Source: an uncultured Lachnospiraceae bacterium
GTDB taxonomy: Bacteria > Bacillota > Clostridia > Lachnospirales > Lachnospiraceae
Length of the DNA stretch: 64,000 nt
NCBI GenBank assembly: GCA_902790935.1
Contig: CADATP010000004.1
Location: 20,743 to 84,742, forward strand
Reading direction: 5' to 3'
Part shown: one piece after another, positions 8,949 through 16,108 of the stretch
Position numbering within the stretch: position 1 is the stretch's first letter
How the letters are laid out: every line of letters starts with the position of its first letter
Notes under the pieces: model-generated
Told to the model about the DNA's origin: nothing
Seen by the model: only the letters and a program-made list of their open reading frames with translations
Database searches by the model: none
Position numbers and translations under genes: made by a program

Positions 8949-9584
8949 TCATTGAAGCAGTACTTCGGGGGCAATGTCCAGTGTTCTTGATATGCTGATA
9001 ATATAATCTGCCCTTGCATGCTTAATATCTTTTTGCCCTTGCTCATACTGTTGAAGGGTACGAAGCGGCACTCCCGTCAGTTCGGCTAACTCGCTCTGCG
9101 AATATCCGGCCTTCTCTCGAAAGAGTTTTAAATAAGACTTAACTCTTGATAGGGATCTCATCTCATTTATTCTATCGTTAAAATGCGAGATATCCATCTC
9201 ATGATACTTTGGATACATATCAATTATACTACTAACAGGAACTTCATCGTTCAACATTTTAAAACTACAGCCGGTGTTCCACTGATAATAAGCCAACGCC
9301 CATCCAACCCAGTACTCCGGGCTTCTGTCATATGAATAATTTAACTCCCCTTTCGGAGCAGTACCGATTTGACTTTCTATAGTTTCAGCCGCCAACTCCG
9401 TTCCGGACATTCCGGACACTACATAGGGGTCACCTTTCTCAAATTTATCAGAGAATACAGAGTTAATAAAAAGCTCATAGTATTCCGGAAGCTTGTATCC
9501 AAAGATATATACAGCAGCATCAAAACTTCTTGCAAGTGTTCTCCTTGCATCATTTAAATACAAATCACTGTAAGCGTGGATCAT
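8949..9584 (-). CDS. XRE-family HTH protein, putative antitoxin of the DUF3990 pair
   Basis: A 211-residue protein. Residues about 147-211 form a lambda-repressor-type HTH: SRVKSYLKLFREKAGYSQSE, LAELTGVPLRTLQQYEQGQK. The N-terminal 140 residues are helical, rich in Tyr and Trp (SPEYWVGWALAYYQWNTG), and not a family I can name; they may hold the toxin. The gene overlaps the end of the DUF3990 gene by 20 bases, an arrangement typical of toxin-antitoxin operons in which the DNA-binding partner represses the shared promoter. A palindrome in that promoter (10246-10263) is the likely operator. Antitoxin function is inferred from context. Confidence 0.7.
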   Translation of the reverse strand: MIHAYSDLYLNDARRTLARSFDAAVYIFGYKLPEYYELFINSVFSDKFEKGDPYVVSGMSGTELAAETIESQIGTAPKGELNYSYDRSPEYWVGWALAYYQWNTGCSFKMLNDEVPVSSIIDMYPKYHEMDISHFNDRINEMRSLSRVKSYLKLFREKAGYSQSELAELTGVPLRTLQQYEQGQKDIKHARADYIISISRTLDIAPEVLLQ

Positions 9585-10236
9585 CAGGTTTCACCCCCTC
9601 ATCCAAAATCCTTGTCATGTAGAGTTCACCGGGGACATAATCCCTACGATTCATTTTCCTATATTCAAGTCTCGCTTTATCGTCTCTTGTTTTCTTTTTA
9701 GCGTACCAGTCTTTCGCTAATAAAGGAATATATTCTATAAACTCTATCCTCTCAAAAGAACATTCGCTTTTAAGCATAATCTGCTCTCCAAGTTTTCCTA
9801 ACCTCAAAGCGGCAGAAAGCTGGGAAAGCGAGATTTGTCCTCCTAAGAAATCCTGAGCAAAAGCAAAGTAACTGTCATCAGCGCGGTATCCCTTTATAAC
9901 ATCCGCATCCTTTGTATCAACATAATAATTCTCATTTAAGAATCTATACGCCTCTCTTAATAGAGAAGTATCAAGATCAAATCTACGATTGTTGATCAGT
10001 AAGCAGAGCCAGTGTAAAATTGTGTATTCACCGGAATTAAGGTCAATAACATTTAAACCATTGAGATTAATACTATAGCAATTAACAAAACCATCTCTAC
10101 TGCTATCGACTGCCCATTCAGAAGCCAGGGCTATATCTTCTGTACAATAAAAGCCAAGCCCGTAGTCATTATAAGGCTTACCGGCTCCAAATATGGGTTT
10201 TTCTATTATGTTTTCTGATCCATGATATATCTTCAT
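9565..10236 (-). CDS. DUF3990-domain protein, putative ADP-ribosyltransferase-like toxin
   Basis: A 223-residue protein beginning MKIYHGSENIIEKPIFG and continuing YNDYGLGFYCTEDIALASEW. These YHGS and GxGFY elements mark DUF3990, a family distantly related to ADP-ribosyltransferases. Later parts include a long helical region and a basic tail. The start is fixed: an in-frame TAA lies two codons upstream, and the conserved YHGS is only four residues from ATG 10236. There is no Shine-Dalgarno; the promoter puts the transcript start on the ATG itself. It is the first gene of a pair with an XRE protein. Toxicity is inference from family context. Confidence 0.75.
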   Translation of the reverse strand: MKIYHGSENIIEKPIFGAGKPYNDYGLGFYCTEDIALASEWAVDSSRDGFVNCYSINLNGLNVIDLNSGEYTILHWLCLLINNRRFDLDTSLLREAYRFLNENYYVDTKDADVIKGYRADDSYFAFAQDFLGGQISLSQLSAALRLGKLGEQIMLKSECSFERIEFIEYIPLLAKDWYAKKKTRDDKARLEYRKMNRRDYVPGELYMTRILDEGVKPDDPRLQ

Positions 10237-10242
10237 GGTTTA

Positions 10243-10271
10243 ACTATACTCCCAAAGGAGTATATAGTCAA
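10243..10271 (-). promoter_or_regulatory. Sigma-A promoter with internal operator; predicts leaderless DUF3990 mRNA
   Basis: Read on the minus strand: TTGACT (10271-10266), exactly 17 bases, TATAGT (10248-10243), six bases, then ATG at 10236, so the usual start site is the A of the ATG. Inside the spacer is an inverted repeat with 7-bp arms, ATACTCC (10246-10252) and GGAGTAT (10257-10263), four bases apart. A repressor bound there would block RNA polymerase directly. Confidence 0.72.
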
Positions 10272-10383
10272 GACTGTACTATAACACCATAGAATTAAGA
10301 AGAAGTTTAATTCCCCTATAAAATAGCACTACTCTCAAACACAAAAATTCCTTTTAACTAACAAAGGAAAAAATCAAATAAAA

Positions 10384-10411
10384 TACAGCCCAAGTTTTCA
10401 CTCGGGCTGTA
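10384..10411 (-). terminator. Rho-independent terminator after the 69-residue membrane gene
   Basis: Arms 10384-10395 and 10400-10411 pair over 12 bp (one G-U) around a four-base loop. On the minus strand the stem is followed by TTTTATTTGATTTTTT. Confidence 0.85.
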
Positions 10412-10422
10412 CTCAATCCATT

Positions 10423-10632
10423 TTAATCTTTTCTTTTTACAGCTCCCTCAATACACCAGATCAAGATTACTACTGCGCCTACTGCTATGGCAATTAATGG
10501 AAATCTGAATCCTGTAATAATAAGCACGGGGAAGATAAGGATTCTAAAGATGATCTTGATGATTCCGCCTGCTATCCTAAAGAAAAAGCCAAGCAGTCTG
10601 AATACTAATAACAAACATAAAAGAATCAGCAT
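10423..10632 (-). CDS. Very hydrophobic 69-residue membrane protein
   Basis: Nearly the whole sequence is membrane-embedded: two to three segments rich in Ile, Leu and Phe (FRILIFPVLIITGFRFPLIA, then AVGAVVILIWCI), ending in a charged EGAVKRKD tail. I do not recognise a family. GGAGGTGG sits five bases before the ATG, and a strong terminator follows, so it is a genuine single-gene unit. Size and hydrophobicity would also suit a small regulatory membrane peptide. Confidence 0.6.
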   Translation of the reverse strand: MLILLCLLLVFRLLGFFFRIAGGIIKIIFRILIFPVLIITGFRFPLIAIAVGAVVILIWCIEGAVKRKD

Positions 10633-10700
10633 ATTACCACCTCCTGTATGTGAAAATGCAATTTAGTTTATGTAGTTATTATCTATTATTTCCCATTTGG

Positions 10701-10766
10701 AATAAATCGCAAAATAAGCGGAATAACGCGGTTTATTTTTGTAGAAATAAATATCCCTTATATGCT
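10701..10766 (+). promoter_or_regulatory. Inverted repeat and weak promoter before the aldo/keto reductase
   Basis: Arms AATAAATCGC (10701-10710) and GCGGTTTATT (10728-10737) are complementary with one mismatch. Just after them lie a possible -35 TTGTAG (10739-10744) and -10 TATGCT (10761-10766), 16 bases apart. The repeat could be an operator; the promoter call is weak. Confidence 0.3.
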
Positions 10767-10803
10767 ACTTTAAATTTATAAGTACGCGAAAGGAGAAAAA
10801 TCT

Positions 10804-11928
10804 ATGCAAAAGAAACTTGGTTTTGGAACAATGCGTCTGCCCTTGCTTAATCCTGATGACGCTGCAAGTATAGATATCGAGCAGTTTAAAAAGATGGTTG
10901 ATGTTTTCCTTGATAGAGGATTTACCTACTTCGATACCGCCTATCCCTATCATCAGGAAAAGTCCGAGGATGCCGTAAAGCAGGCCCTTGTATCAAGATA
11001 TCCGAGGGACAGTTTTATCCTTGCCGATAAGATGCCGATTCTCCGAGTAACGGATTCCAAGGACTATCAGGTCTTTTTTGATGAGCAGCTAAAGCGCTGC
11101 GGAGTGGATTATTTTGATTATTATCTTCTCCACAATTTAGGACGCGACCGCTATATAAATACACAAAAGTTCGACGGTTTCGGTTTTATATCAAAGATGA
11201 AAGAAAAAGGATTTGTTAAGAATATCGGTTTTTCTTTTCATGATGATGCAGATACCCTTGACCGGATCCTGACGGACCACCCGGAGATTGATTTTGTACA
11301 GCTACAGATAAACTATCTCGACTGGGACGGAGCTGTGGCACAGTCCGGAAAATGCTATAACGTCGCTACAAAACACGGAAAAGAAGTAATGGTCATGGAG
11401 CCTGTTAAAGGCGGTACTTTGGCGAATTTACCCGCTCCTGCAAAGGCTGTGTTTGACGGCTACTACGCTAAAAAGGGATTAAAATCGCCCTCTCCCGCTT
11501 CCCTTGCTATAAGATATGCCGCCTCTTTAAGTAATGTAAAACACGTTTTGAGCGGTATGAGTAACTTGGATCAGCTCCTTGACAACACATCCTATATGAC
11601 GGATTTTGTTCCTCTTGATGATGGTGAGAAAAAGCTTGTCGAAGATATAACATCGGAATTAAAAAGATCCATAAAAGTACCCTGTACGGGTTGCAGATAC
11701 TGCCTTGAAGAATGCCCTATAAGCGTAAATATCCCCGATTATTTCGGGCTATTAAACTTACACGCCGTTACCGGAAACAAAACAGGTATGTACTACCAGC
11801 GTTTTAAAATGAACCATGCGACGGCTTCGGAGTGCCTTAAATGCGGAAAATGCGAGCGAATCTGCCCTCAGCATATCGCTATAAGAGAATACCTCGAGGA
11901 GTTCGCTGCTTTGTACGAAACTGACTAA
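10804..11928 (+). CDS. Aldo/keto reductase with C-terminal 2x[4Fe-4S] ferredoxin domain
   Basis: A 374-residue cytosolic oxidoreductase. The N-terminal 270 residues are an AKR barrel: LGFGTMRLPLL, FTYFDTAYPYH (catalytic Asp and Tyr), ILADKMPI (Lys), YYLLHNLG (His position) and LQINYLDWD. The C-terminal 100 residues hold two Cys clusters, CTGCRYCLEECP and CLKCGKCERICP, for a two-cluster ferredoxin. This architecture is common in anaerobes, where it probably links carbonyl reduction to ferredoxin electrons; the substrate is unknown. GAAAGGAG precedes ATG 10804. The stop codon lies in the palindrome described at 11927-12007. Confidence 0.93.
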   Translation: MQKKLGFGTMRLPLLNPDDAASIDIEQFKKMVDVFLDRGFTYFDTAYPYHQEKSEDAVKQALVSRYPRDSFILADKMPILRVTDSKDYQVFFDEQLKRCGVDYFDYYLLHNLGRDRYINTQKFDGFGFISKMKEKGFVKNIGFSFHDDADTLDRILTDHPEIDFVQLQINYLDWDGAVAQSGKCYNVATKHGKEVMVMEPVKGGTLANLPAPAKAVFDGYYAKKGLKSPSPASLAIRYAASLSNVKHVLSGMSNLDQLLDNTSYMTDFVPLDDGEKKLVEDITSELKRSIKVPCTGCRYCLEECPISVNIPDYFGLLNLHAVTGNKTGMYYQRFKMNHATASECLKCGKCERICPQHIAIREYLEEFAALYETD

Positions 11929-12007
11929 AATGACACAGGGGGACGGGGTTGGGGGTTCATTTTCTTATCAAAAATGGACCCCCAACCCCGTCCCCCTGTG
12001 TCATTTT
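11927..12007. repeat. Large REP-like palindrome filling a convergent intergenic gap
   Basis: Arms 11927-11963 and 11971-12007 are 37 bases each, complementary except for one position that still pairs as U-G in RNA, around a 7-base loop (CTTATCA). The outer part reads TGACACAGGGGGACGGGG. It reaches the stop codons of both flanking genes. A half-copy is at 14812-14840. From memory, similar TGACACAG...GGGACGG palindromes recur in Clostridia genomes; I cannot verify this here. It may double as a bidirectional terminator. Confidence 0.85.
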
Positions 12008-13484
12008 ATGCCTGCATTTTTTTGTCGTTGATATCTACAAAAAGACCGACGTAAGAAAGCGGGGTACCGTCATCGCGTCTAAGCAGTCTTCCGATGGCAT
12101 GATACCATCTCCACTCGCCGCTCTTGGTCTTTAGCCTGTATTCAACGTCGTAGTTTTTCTCTCCGGAGTAGTCATTTATCGCGTCATTAAACGCTTTTAT
12201 GACTCTGTCTTTGCAATCAGGATGTAAAAGATCGGACCAGGACTCCAACTTATTGGGAAAATCATTTTCGTCAGTGTAACCGATCATCCTTCTAAACTCA
12301 GGGCTCCACTCAACGGATACCATATTACCCTCTTCGTCAAATTCCATACCCCACATTCCGGAGCCTAAAGCTTCGTGCAAAGCCTTAATAGTCGCCTCTT
12401 TATGAGCGGCGATTTTACGTTCTTCCGTGTCTTTCAGTTTTGCCTTGTTCGCATACATCGCTCTGTCAGCAGATATCATAGCGTTATGTATGTCTTTATT
12501 TTTAACCATTTCATATCCGAAGGCACAAACATAGGGTGTTTTCGCCAATTCTTCACGCATATACTCTATATCGGTTTTTACGTATTCCTCTGTTTTTTTC
12601 AAGTAAAAAATCGCGTACTCATCGCCGCCGATACGATAGACTCTTTTATTCTTAAATTTGCCTTTTGTAAGACATTCCGCAACCGTAACAAGGGCTTTAT
12701 CTCCCGCTGCGTGTCCCTGAGTATCGTTTATCTTTTTTAGGTCATTCATATCTACAGAAACTACCGCTGTTATCTGTTCCTTACATTTTTCAGAATCAGC
12801 AAAATAGCACTGTCTGTTAAGAAGATGGGTTAAAGTGTCTTCCTTGGCTGTAAGAAGGGATAGAGACAAATAATAAACCAGCAAAAGCGATGCAAAAAGC
12901 GTGCTGTAGTCTACATCCATCTCCAGAACGATATGGAAAACAACTCCGATTATCGACACAACAACGCAGATAAAAATGCCTCTCCTCTCTGAAGTTCCAA
13001 AGTGGGTGTATCTGATTGCGAACAAAACGAAGAAAACAACCACATAGAGCAAGAACAGCAAATAAGGATAGTACCGCATAATACTATCCGAGGCAATAAA
13101 AAGGTTATTTTCATCAAACCAGTAAATCAGATGTGTCCATTGTGAAGAATAAAGAATCGGAGCGCTGATGATAACCGGCAGATAAAAAAGGATCTTACGC
13201 TTTTTCAAAAATTCCGCCATATCCATGATTCCGATAAGGATTATGGGATGGAGAAGATAAATAGTCGGAGTCAGGATAATCCTTGCCCAGGTAAGGTAAC
13301 CAATCTCACGAAGATATCGCTCAACCGCCCAAAAGACAGCTTCCATAGCTATGAGAATAATTACAATACGGGTTATATTTATAGTTCTCTTTGTAAGATG
13401 AACGTTAGATTTCAGCAAAAACCAAAGCCCTAAGAGCTCCGCAATCATAATATAATTGCCAAGTGTCAAAGTAACGATACTCAT
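12006..13484 (-). CDS. Membrane diguanylate cyclase, GGDEF followed by a C-terminal PAS domain
   Basis: A 492-residue protein. The first 215 or so residues contain about seven membrane segments. A GGDEF domain follows (about 225-365): VSVDMNDLKKINDTQGHAAG and RIGGDEYAIFY, with metal and GTP residues intact, so c-di-GMP synthesis is likely. The inhibitory RxxD site before GGDEY is missing (KNKR there). A PAS fold with PAC motif (GEWRWYHAIGRLLR) fills residues about 370-490; PAS after GGDEF reverses the common order. ATG 13484 follows AAGGAG. An extended -10 (TGA TAATAT) near 13570 may drive it. Confidence 0.9.
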   Translation of the reverse strand: MSIVTLTLGNYIMIAELLGLWFLLKSNVHLTKRTINITRIVIILIAMEAVFWAVERYLREIGYLTWARIILTPTIYLLHPIILIGIMDMAEFLKKRKILFYLPVIISAPILYSSQWTHLIYWFDENNLFIASDSIMRYYPYLLFLLYVVVFFVLFAIRYTHFGTSERRGIFICVVVSIIGVVFHIVLEMDVDYSTLFASLLLVYYLSLSLLTAKEDTLTHLLNRQCYFADSEKCKEQITAVVSVDMNDLKKINDTQGHAAGDKALVTVAECLTKGKFKNKRVYRIGGDEYAIFYLKKTEEYVKTDIEYMREELAKTPYVCAFGYEMVKNKDIHNAMISADRAMYANKAKLKDTEERKIAAHKEATIKALHEALGSGMWGMEFDEEGNMVSVEWSPEFRRMIGYTDENDFPNKLESWSDLLHPDCKDRVIKAFNDAINDYSGEKNYDVEYRLKTKSGEWRWYHAIGRLLRRDDGTPLSYVGLFVDINDKKMQA

Positions 13485-13642
13485 GCATATCTCCTTTTGA
13501 CCCCCGTGACTTTAGATGGGGTTAATTTCTCAAATAAAAATATGATGCATTACTTGATGATTATCTATTTATATTATCACAAGCCAATATATATTTCCAC
13601 TTTTGACAAAAAGGAGACGCAGATACCGGGACATTTTAAAAC

Positions 13643-13692
13643 CCCCGGGATGAAGAAACTGTGACGTAATATCACGGCAATTCATCCCGGGG
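13643..13692 (-). terminator. Hairpin terminator after the intact GH43
   Basis: CCCCGGGATGAA (13643-13654) pairs perfectly with TTCATCCCGGGG (13681-13692). The 26-base loop contains a small inner stem (TGTGA/TCACG). On the minus strand the structure is followed by GGTTTTAAAAT. The loop is longer than usual for a terminator. Confidence 0.65.
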
Positions 13693-13699
13693 TAATATT

Positions 13700-14680
13700 T
13701 TAATTATGGTCGTAAGGGTGGATCGTATCGATAGTTCCATCCTCATGAATATTAAGTTTTGTGTACTTTACGCATCTTTTGTGTGAGATGCCGCCTGAAA
13801 ACTCAGCATCATGATAGAAAAGATACCACTCTCCCTCGATCTCTACGATTGAATGGTGAGTAGTCCATCCGATAACAGGCTCCATAATCCTTCCTTTGTA
13901 GGTGAAAGGCCCTGCAGGGTTGTCGCCCTCTGCGTAGCAAAGATAATGTGTTGTACCGGTTGAATATGAAAGATAATACTTTCCGTTAAACTTGTGCATC
14001 CAGGGGCCTTCGAAGTATCTCCTGTCCTCGTCTCCGGCCTTGATAACCTCACCATTCTCATCAAGAATCTTGACCATCTTGGGCGCAGCCTTAAATCCGC
14101 TCATATCCTCTTTAAACTCAGCAAAGAGAGGTCCTAAAGAAGGCTCGTCTCCTTCGGGGCGATGCTCGTCAGGATTGTAGCTTCCTGACTGCCACATCTC
14201 AAGCTGTCCTCCCCAAAGTCCGCCGTTATAGCAGTAGATTCTTCCGTCATCGTCAAGAAGTACGGCAGGATCGATACTGTAGCTTCCCTCAATGAAGTTT
14301 TCCTGCGGCTTAAAAGGGCCAACAGGTGAATCGGACTCGGCAACACCGATACGGAAGATTCCCTCCTTATCCTTTGCGGGGAAAACAAGATAGTACTTGC
14401 CGTTTACCTTAACAGCATCGGGGGCCCAAAGCTGTCTGCTTACCCAGGGAACATCTTTCTCGTGGAGCGCGACGCCGTTATCAACGCATTCGCTGTCAAG
14501 TGAGTCCATAGAAAGTATATGATAATCCTCCATCTTGTACTGCTCTCCGTCATCATCTTCGGGAGCATCCCAGTCAAAATCGTGTGACGGATAGATATAG
14601 ATCTTTCCGTCAAATACATGAGCGGAAGGATCCGCAGTATAAATATTTGTTACTAAAGGCTTTCTTTCATTTTTTCTCAT
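13700..14680 (-). CDS. Glycoside hydrolase family 43, intracellular xylosidase/arabinofuranosidase-like
   Basis: A 326-residue five-bladed propeller enzyme with all three catalytic acids in place: TADPSAHVFDGK (base Asp), SIDPAVLLDDDGR (Asp) and YFEGPWMHKFNG (acid Glu). Substrate-pocket elements LWAPDAVKVNGKYYLVFPA and TTHHSIVEIEGEWYLFYHD are also present. No signal peptide is seen, so it acts in the cytosol on imported hemicellulose oligosaccharides. The family contains beta-xylosidases and alpha-L-arabinofuranosidases, and the exact linkage cannot be read from sequence. AAAGGA precedes ATG 14680. It may cover part of the role of the broken GH43 at 2817-4257, though the two differ in sequence. 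Confidence 0.92.
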   Translation of the reverse strand: MRKNERKPLVTNIYTADPSAHVFDGKIYIYPSHDFDWDAPEDDDGEQYKMEDYHILSMDSLDSECVDNGVALHEKDVPWVSRQLWAPDAVKVNGKYYLVFPAKDKEGIFRIGVAESDSPVGPFKPQENFIEGSYSIDPAVLLDDDGRIYCYNGGLWGGQLEMWQSGSYNPDEHRPEGDEPSLGPLFAEFKEDMSGFKAAPKMVKILDENGEVIKAGDEDRRYFEGPWMHKFNGKYYLSYSTGTTHYLCYAEGDNPAGPFTYKGRIMEPVIGWTTHHSIVEIEGEWYLFYHDAEFSGGISHKRCVKYTKLNIHEDGTIDTIHPYDHN

Positions 14681-14811
14681 TTTTTTGTTCCTTTACAATA
14701 TAATTACTTTAATTGTTACATAAGTCTCTATGGTATATCTTGCCATATATTTTCAAATAAAACTTATTAAATACTGTCATCTACTGTTCAAATTTTGTTA
14801 TTTTCTGAAAA

Positions 14812-14855
14812 TGACACAGAAGCCCCGTCCCCCTGTGTCAAAAATATGTTATAAT
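14812..14855 (+). promoter_or_regulatory. REP half-element and extended -10 promoter of the AIM24 gene
   Basis: TGACACAG (14812-14819) and CTGTGTCA (14833-14840) are inverted ends. The right side, 18 bases CCCCGTCCCCCTGTGTCA, is identical to the right arm of the 11927-12007 palindrome. Ten bases on is TGT-TATAAT (14847-14855), an extended -10, so the element occupies the -35 position. Confidence 0.6.
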
Positions 14856-14895
14856 AGGTGCGGCTTTTATAAAAAACCTTAAGGAGGTATTTCTA

Positions 14896-15576
14896 ATGCA
14901 GTACGTAATTGAAGGTGAGCCGTTACCGGTTGTGATCTGTACTCTCGAAAATGGCGAGACTATGATCACAGAAAGCGGCGCAATGAGCTGGATGTCTCCC
15001 AACATGAAGATGGAGACTTCATCAAATGGTGGTGTAGGAAAAATGCTCGGAAGAGCTTTCTCAGGAGAGAGCCTTTTCCAGAACCGCTACACAGCAGAAG
15101 GCGGACAGGGTACTATCGCTTTCGCATCAAGCTTCCCCGGATCAATCCGTGCTTTCGAGATCGGTCCCGGCAATGGCATCGTTGCTCAGAAGAAGGCTTT
15201 CCTTGCTTCAGAATCTTCTGTAGAGCTTTCCGTATTCTTCCAGAAGAAAGTCGGCGCAGGCTTCTTTGGTGGTGAAGGATTCATTATGCAGAAGCTCAGC
15301 GGCCAAGGAACAGCATTCCTTGAGTTCGACGGATATATCAAGGAGTACGAGCTTCAGGCAGGCGAGAAAATGATCCTTGATAACGGATATCTCGCAGCTA
15401 TGAGCGAAACCTGCAGCATCGACATCCAGACCGTATCCGGTGTCAAGAATGTATTGTTCGGCGGTGAAGGACTCTTCAACACAGTAATCACCGGTCCCGG
15501 ACATATTTGGCTCCAGACTATGCCTGTATCTCAGATGGCAGGTACTCTGGCTCCTTACCTTCCCGGAAAGAACTAA
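14896..15576 (+). CDS. AIM24/TIGR00266 family protein
   Basis: A 226-residue beta-sandwich protein of the TIGR00266 (AIM24-like) family: PLPVVICTLENGETMITESG at the start, a Gly-rich centre (GRAFSGESLFQNRYTAEGG), then the repeat-like strands GGEGFIMQKLSGQGTAFLEF and VLFGGEGLFNTVITGPG. The family is conserved from bacteria to mitochondria, but its biochemical role is not established. AAGGAGG is well placed before ATG 14896, and codons look like those of a well expressed gene. A perfect 18-bp hairpin terminator follows. Confidence 0.9.
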   Translation: MQYVIEGEPLPVVICTLENGETMITESGAMSWMSPNMKMETSSNGGVGKMLGRAFSGESLFQNRYTAEGGQGTIAFASSFPGSIRAFEIGPGNGIVAQKKAFLASESSVELSVFFQKKVGAGFFGGEGFIMQKLSGQGTAFLEFDGYIKEYELQAGEKMILDNGYLAAMSETCSIDIQTVSGVKNVLFGGEGLFNTVITGPGHIWLQTMPVSQMAGTLAPYLPGKN

Positions 15577-15588
15577 TATTTTTGAACT

Positions 15589-15629
15589 AAAAAGCAGGCA
15601 TGAACCGATTTGGTTCATGCCTGCTTTTT
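15589..15629. terminator. Bidirectional terminator between AIM24 and the NudC-like gene
   Basis: An 18-bp perfect stem (15589-15606 with 15612-15629) around GATTT has five A on one side and five T on the other, so it can terminate both strands. It reaches into the stop codon of the convergent gene. Confidence 0.92.
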
Positions 15630-16062
15630 ATACCGCTATGTATGCTCCCGCTTCCTTAAATACTTTCATCATTTCATTGGTAAGACTTAAATTGTTTGGC
15701 TGAAGAACAATATCTTCCCTTGCTACGGTCTCTTCAAGCGTCTCTCCGATTTCGGCGAATCCGGCCACAAGTGCATTATGCGAAAACTTCTCTCGCACTT
15801 CTCTGACAGAATAACTATCAAAGCCGTTTTTCTCGAAAGCATCATCCCCTAATTTCAAAAAGAACCTTGTATCATCAAGTGAAAACAGATATACAACGTC
15901 TTTTGCACCACAATCTATTCCCGTAAGAAAAACAGCCCTGCCCTCTTTTTCTGAAACAAGAATTTTGCCTTCGCTGTTAAATACAAGTAAAAGATCATTA
16001 TCTCTTATCTCGTAATTATAGTATTCGTTTTTTAATTTACTTGGATAAATATCCTGTACCAT
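15628..16062 (-). CDS. Degenerate NudC-like (NAD+ diphosphatase) protein, probably inactive
   Basis: A 144-residue protein. The first 90 residues resemble the N-terminal domain of clostridial NAD+ diphosphatase (VQDIYPSKLKNEYYNY, then VVYLFSLDDTRFFL). The sequence then jumps to the Nudix helix, ALVAGFAEIGETLEETVARE, and to QPNNLSLTNEMMKVF, which recalls the downstream SQPW motif. The four-Cys zinc ribbon and the first Nudix strands are absent, and the catalytic EE after RE is missing (REDIVLQ). Normal NudC is about 260-300 residues. This looks like in-frame internal deletions. GGGAGG precedes the ATG, so it may still be translated. Confidence 0.55.
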   Translation of the reverse strand: MVQDIYPSKLKNEYYNYEIRDNDLLLVFNSEGKILVSEKEGRAVFLTGIDCGAKDVVYLFSLDDTRFFLKLGDDAFEKNGFDSYSVREVREKFSHNALVAGFAEIGETLEETVAREDIVLQPNNLSLTNEMMKVFKEAGAYIAV

Positions 16063-16108
16063 TCCATCCTCCCATGATTCATATCACTTCACAAGTATAC
16101 TCAAATCA

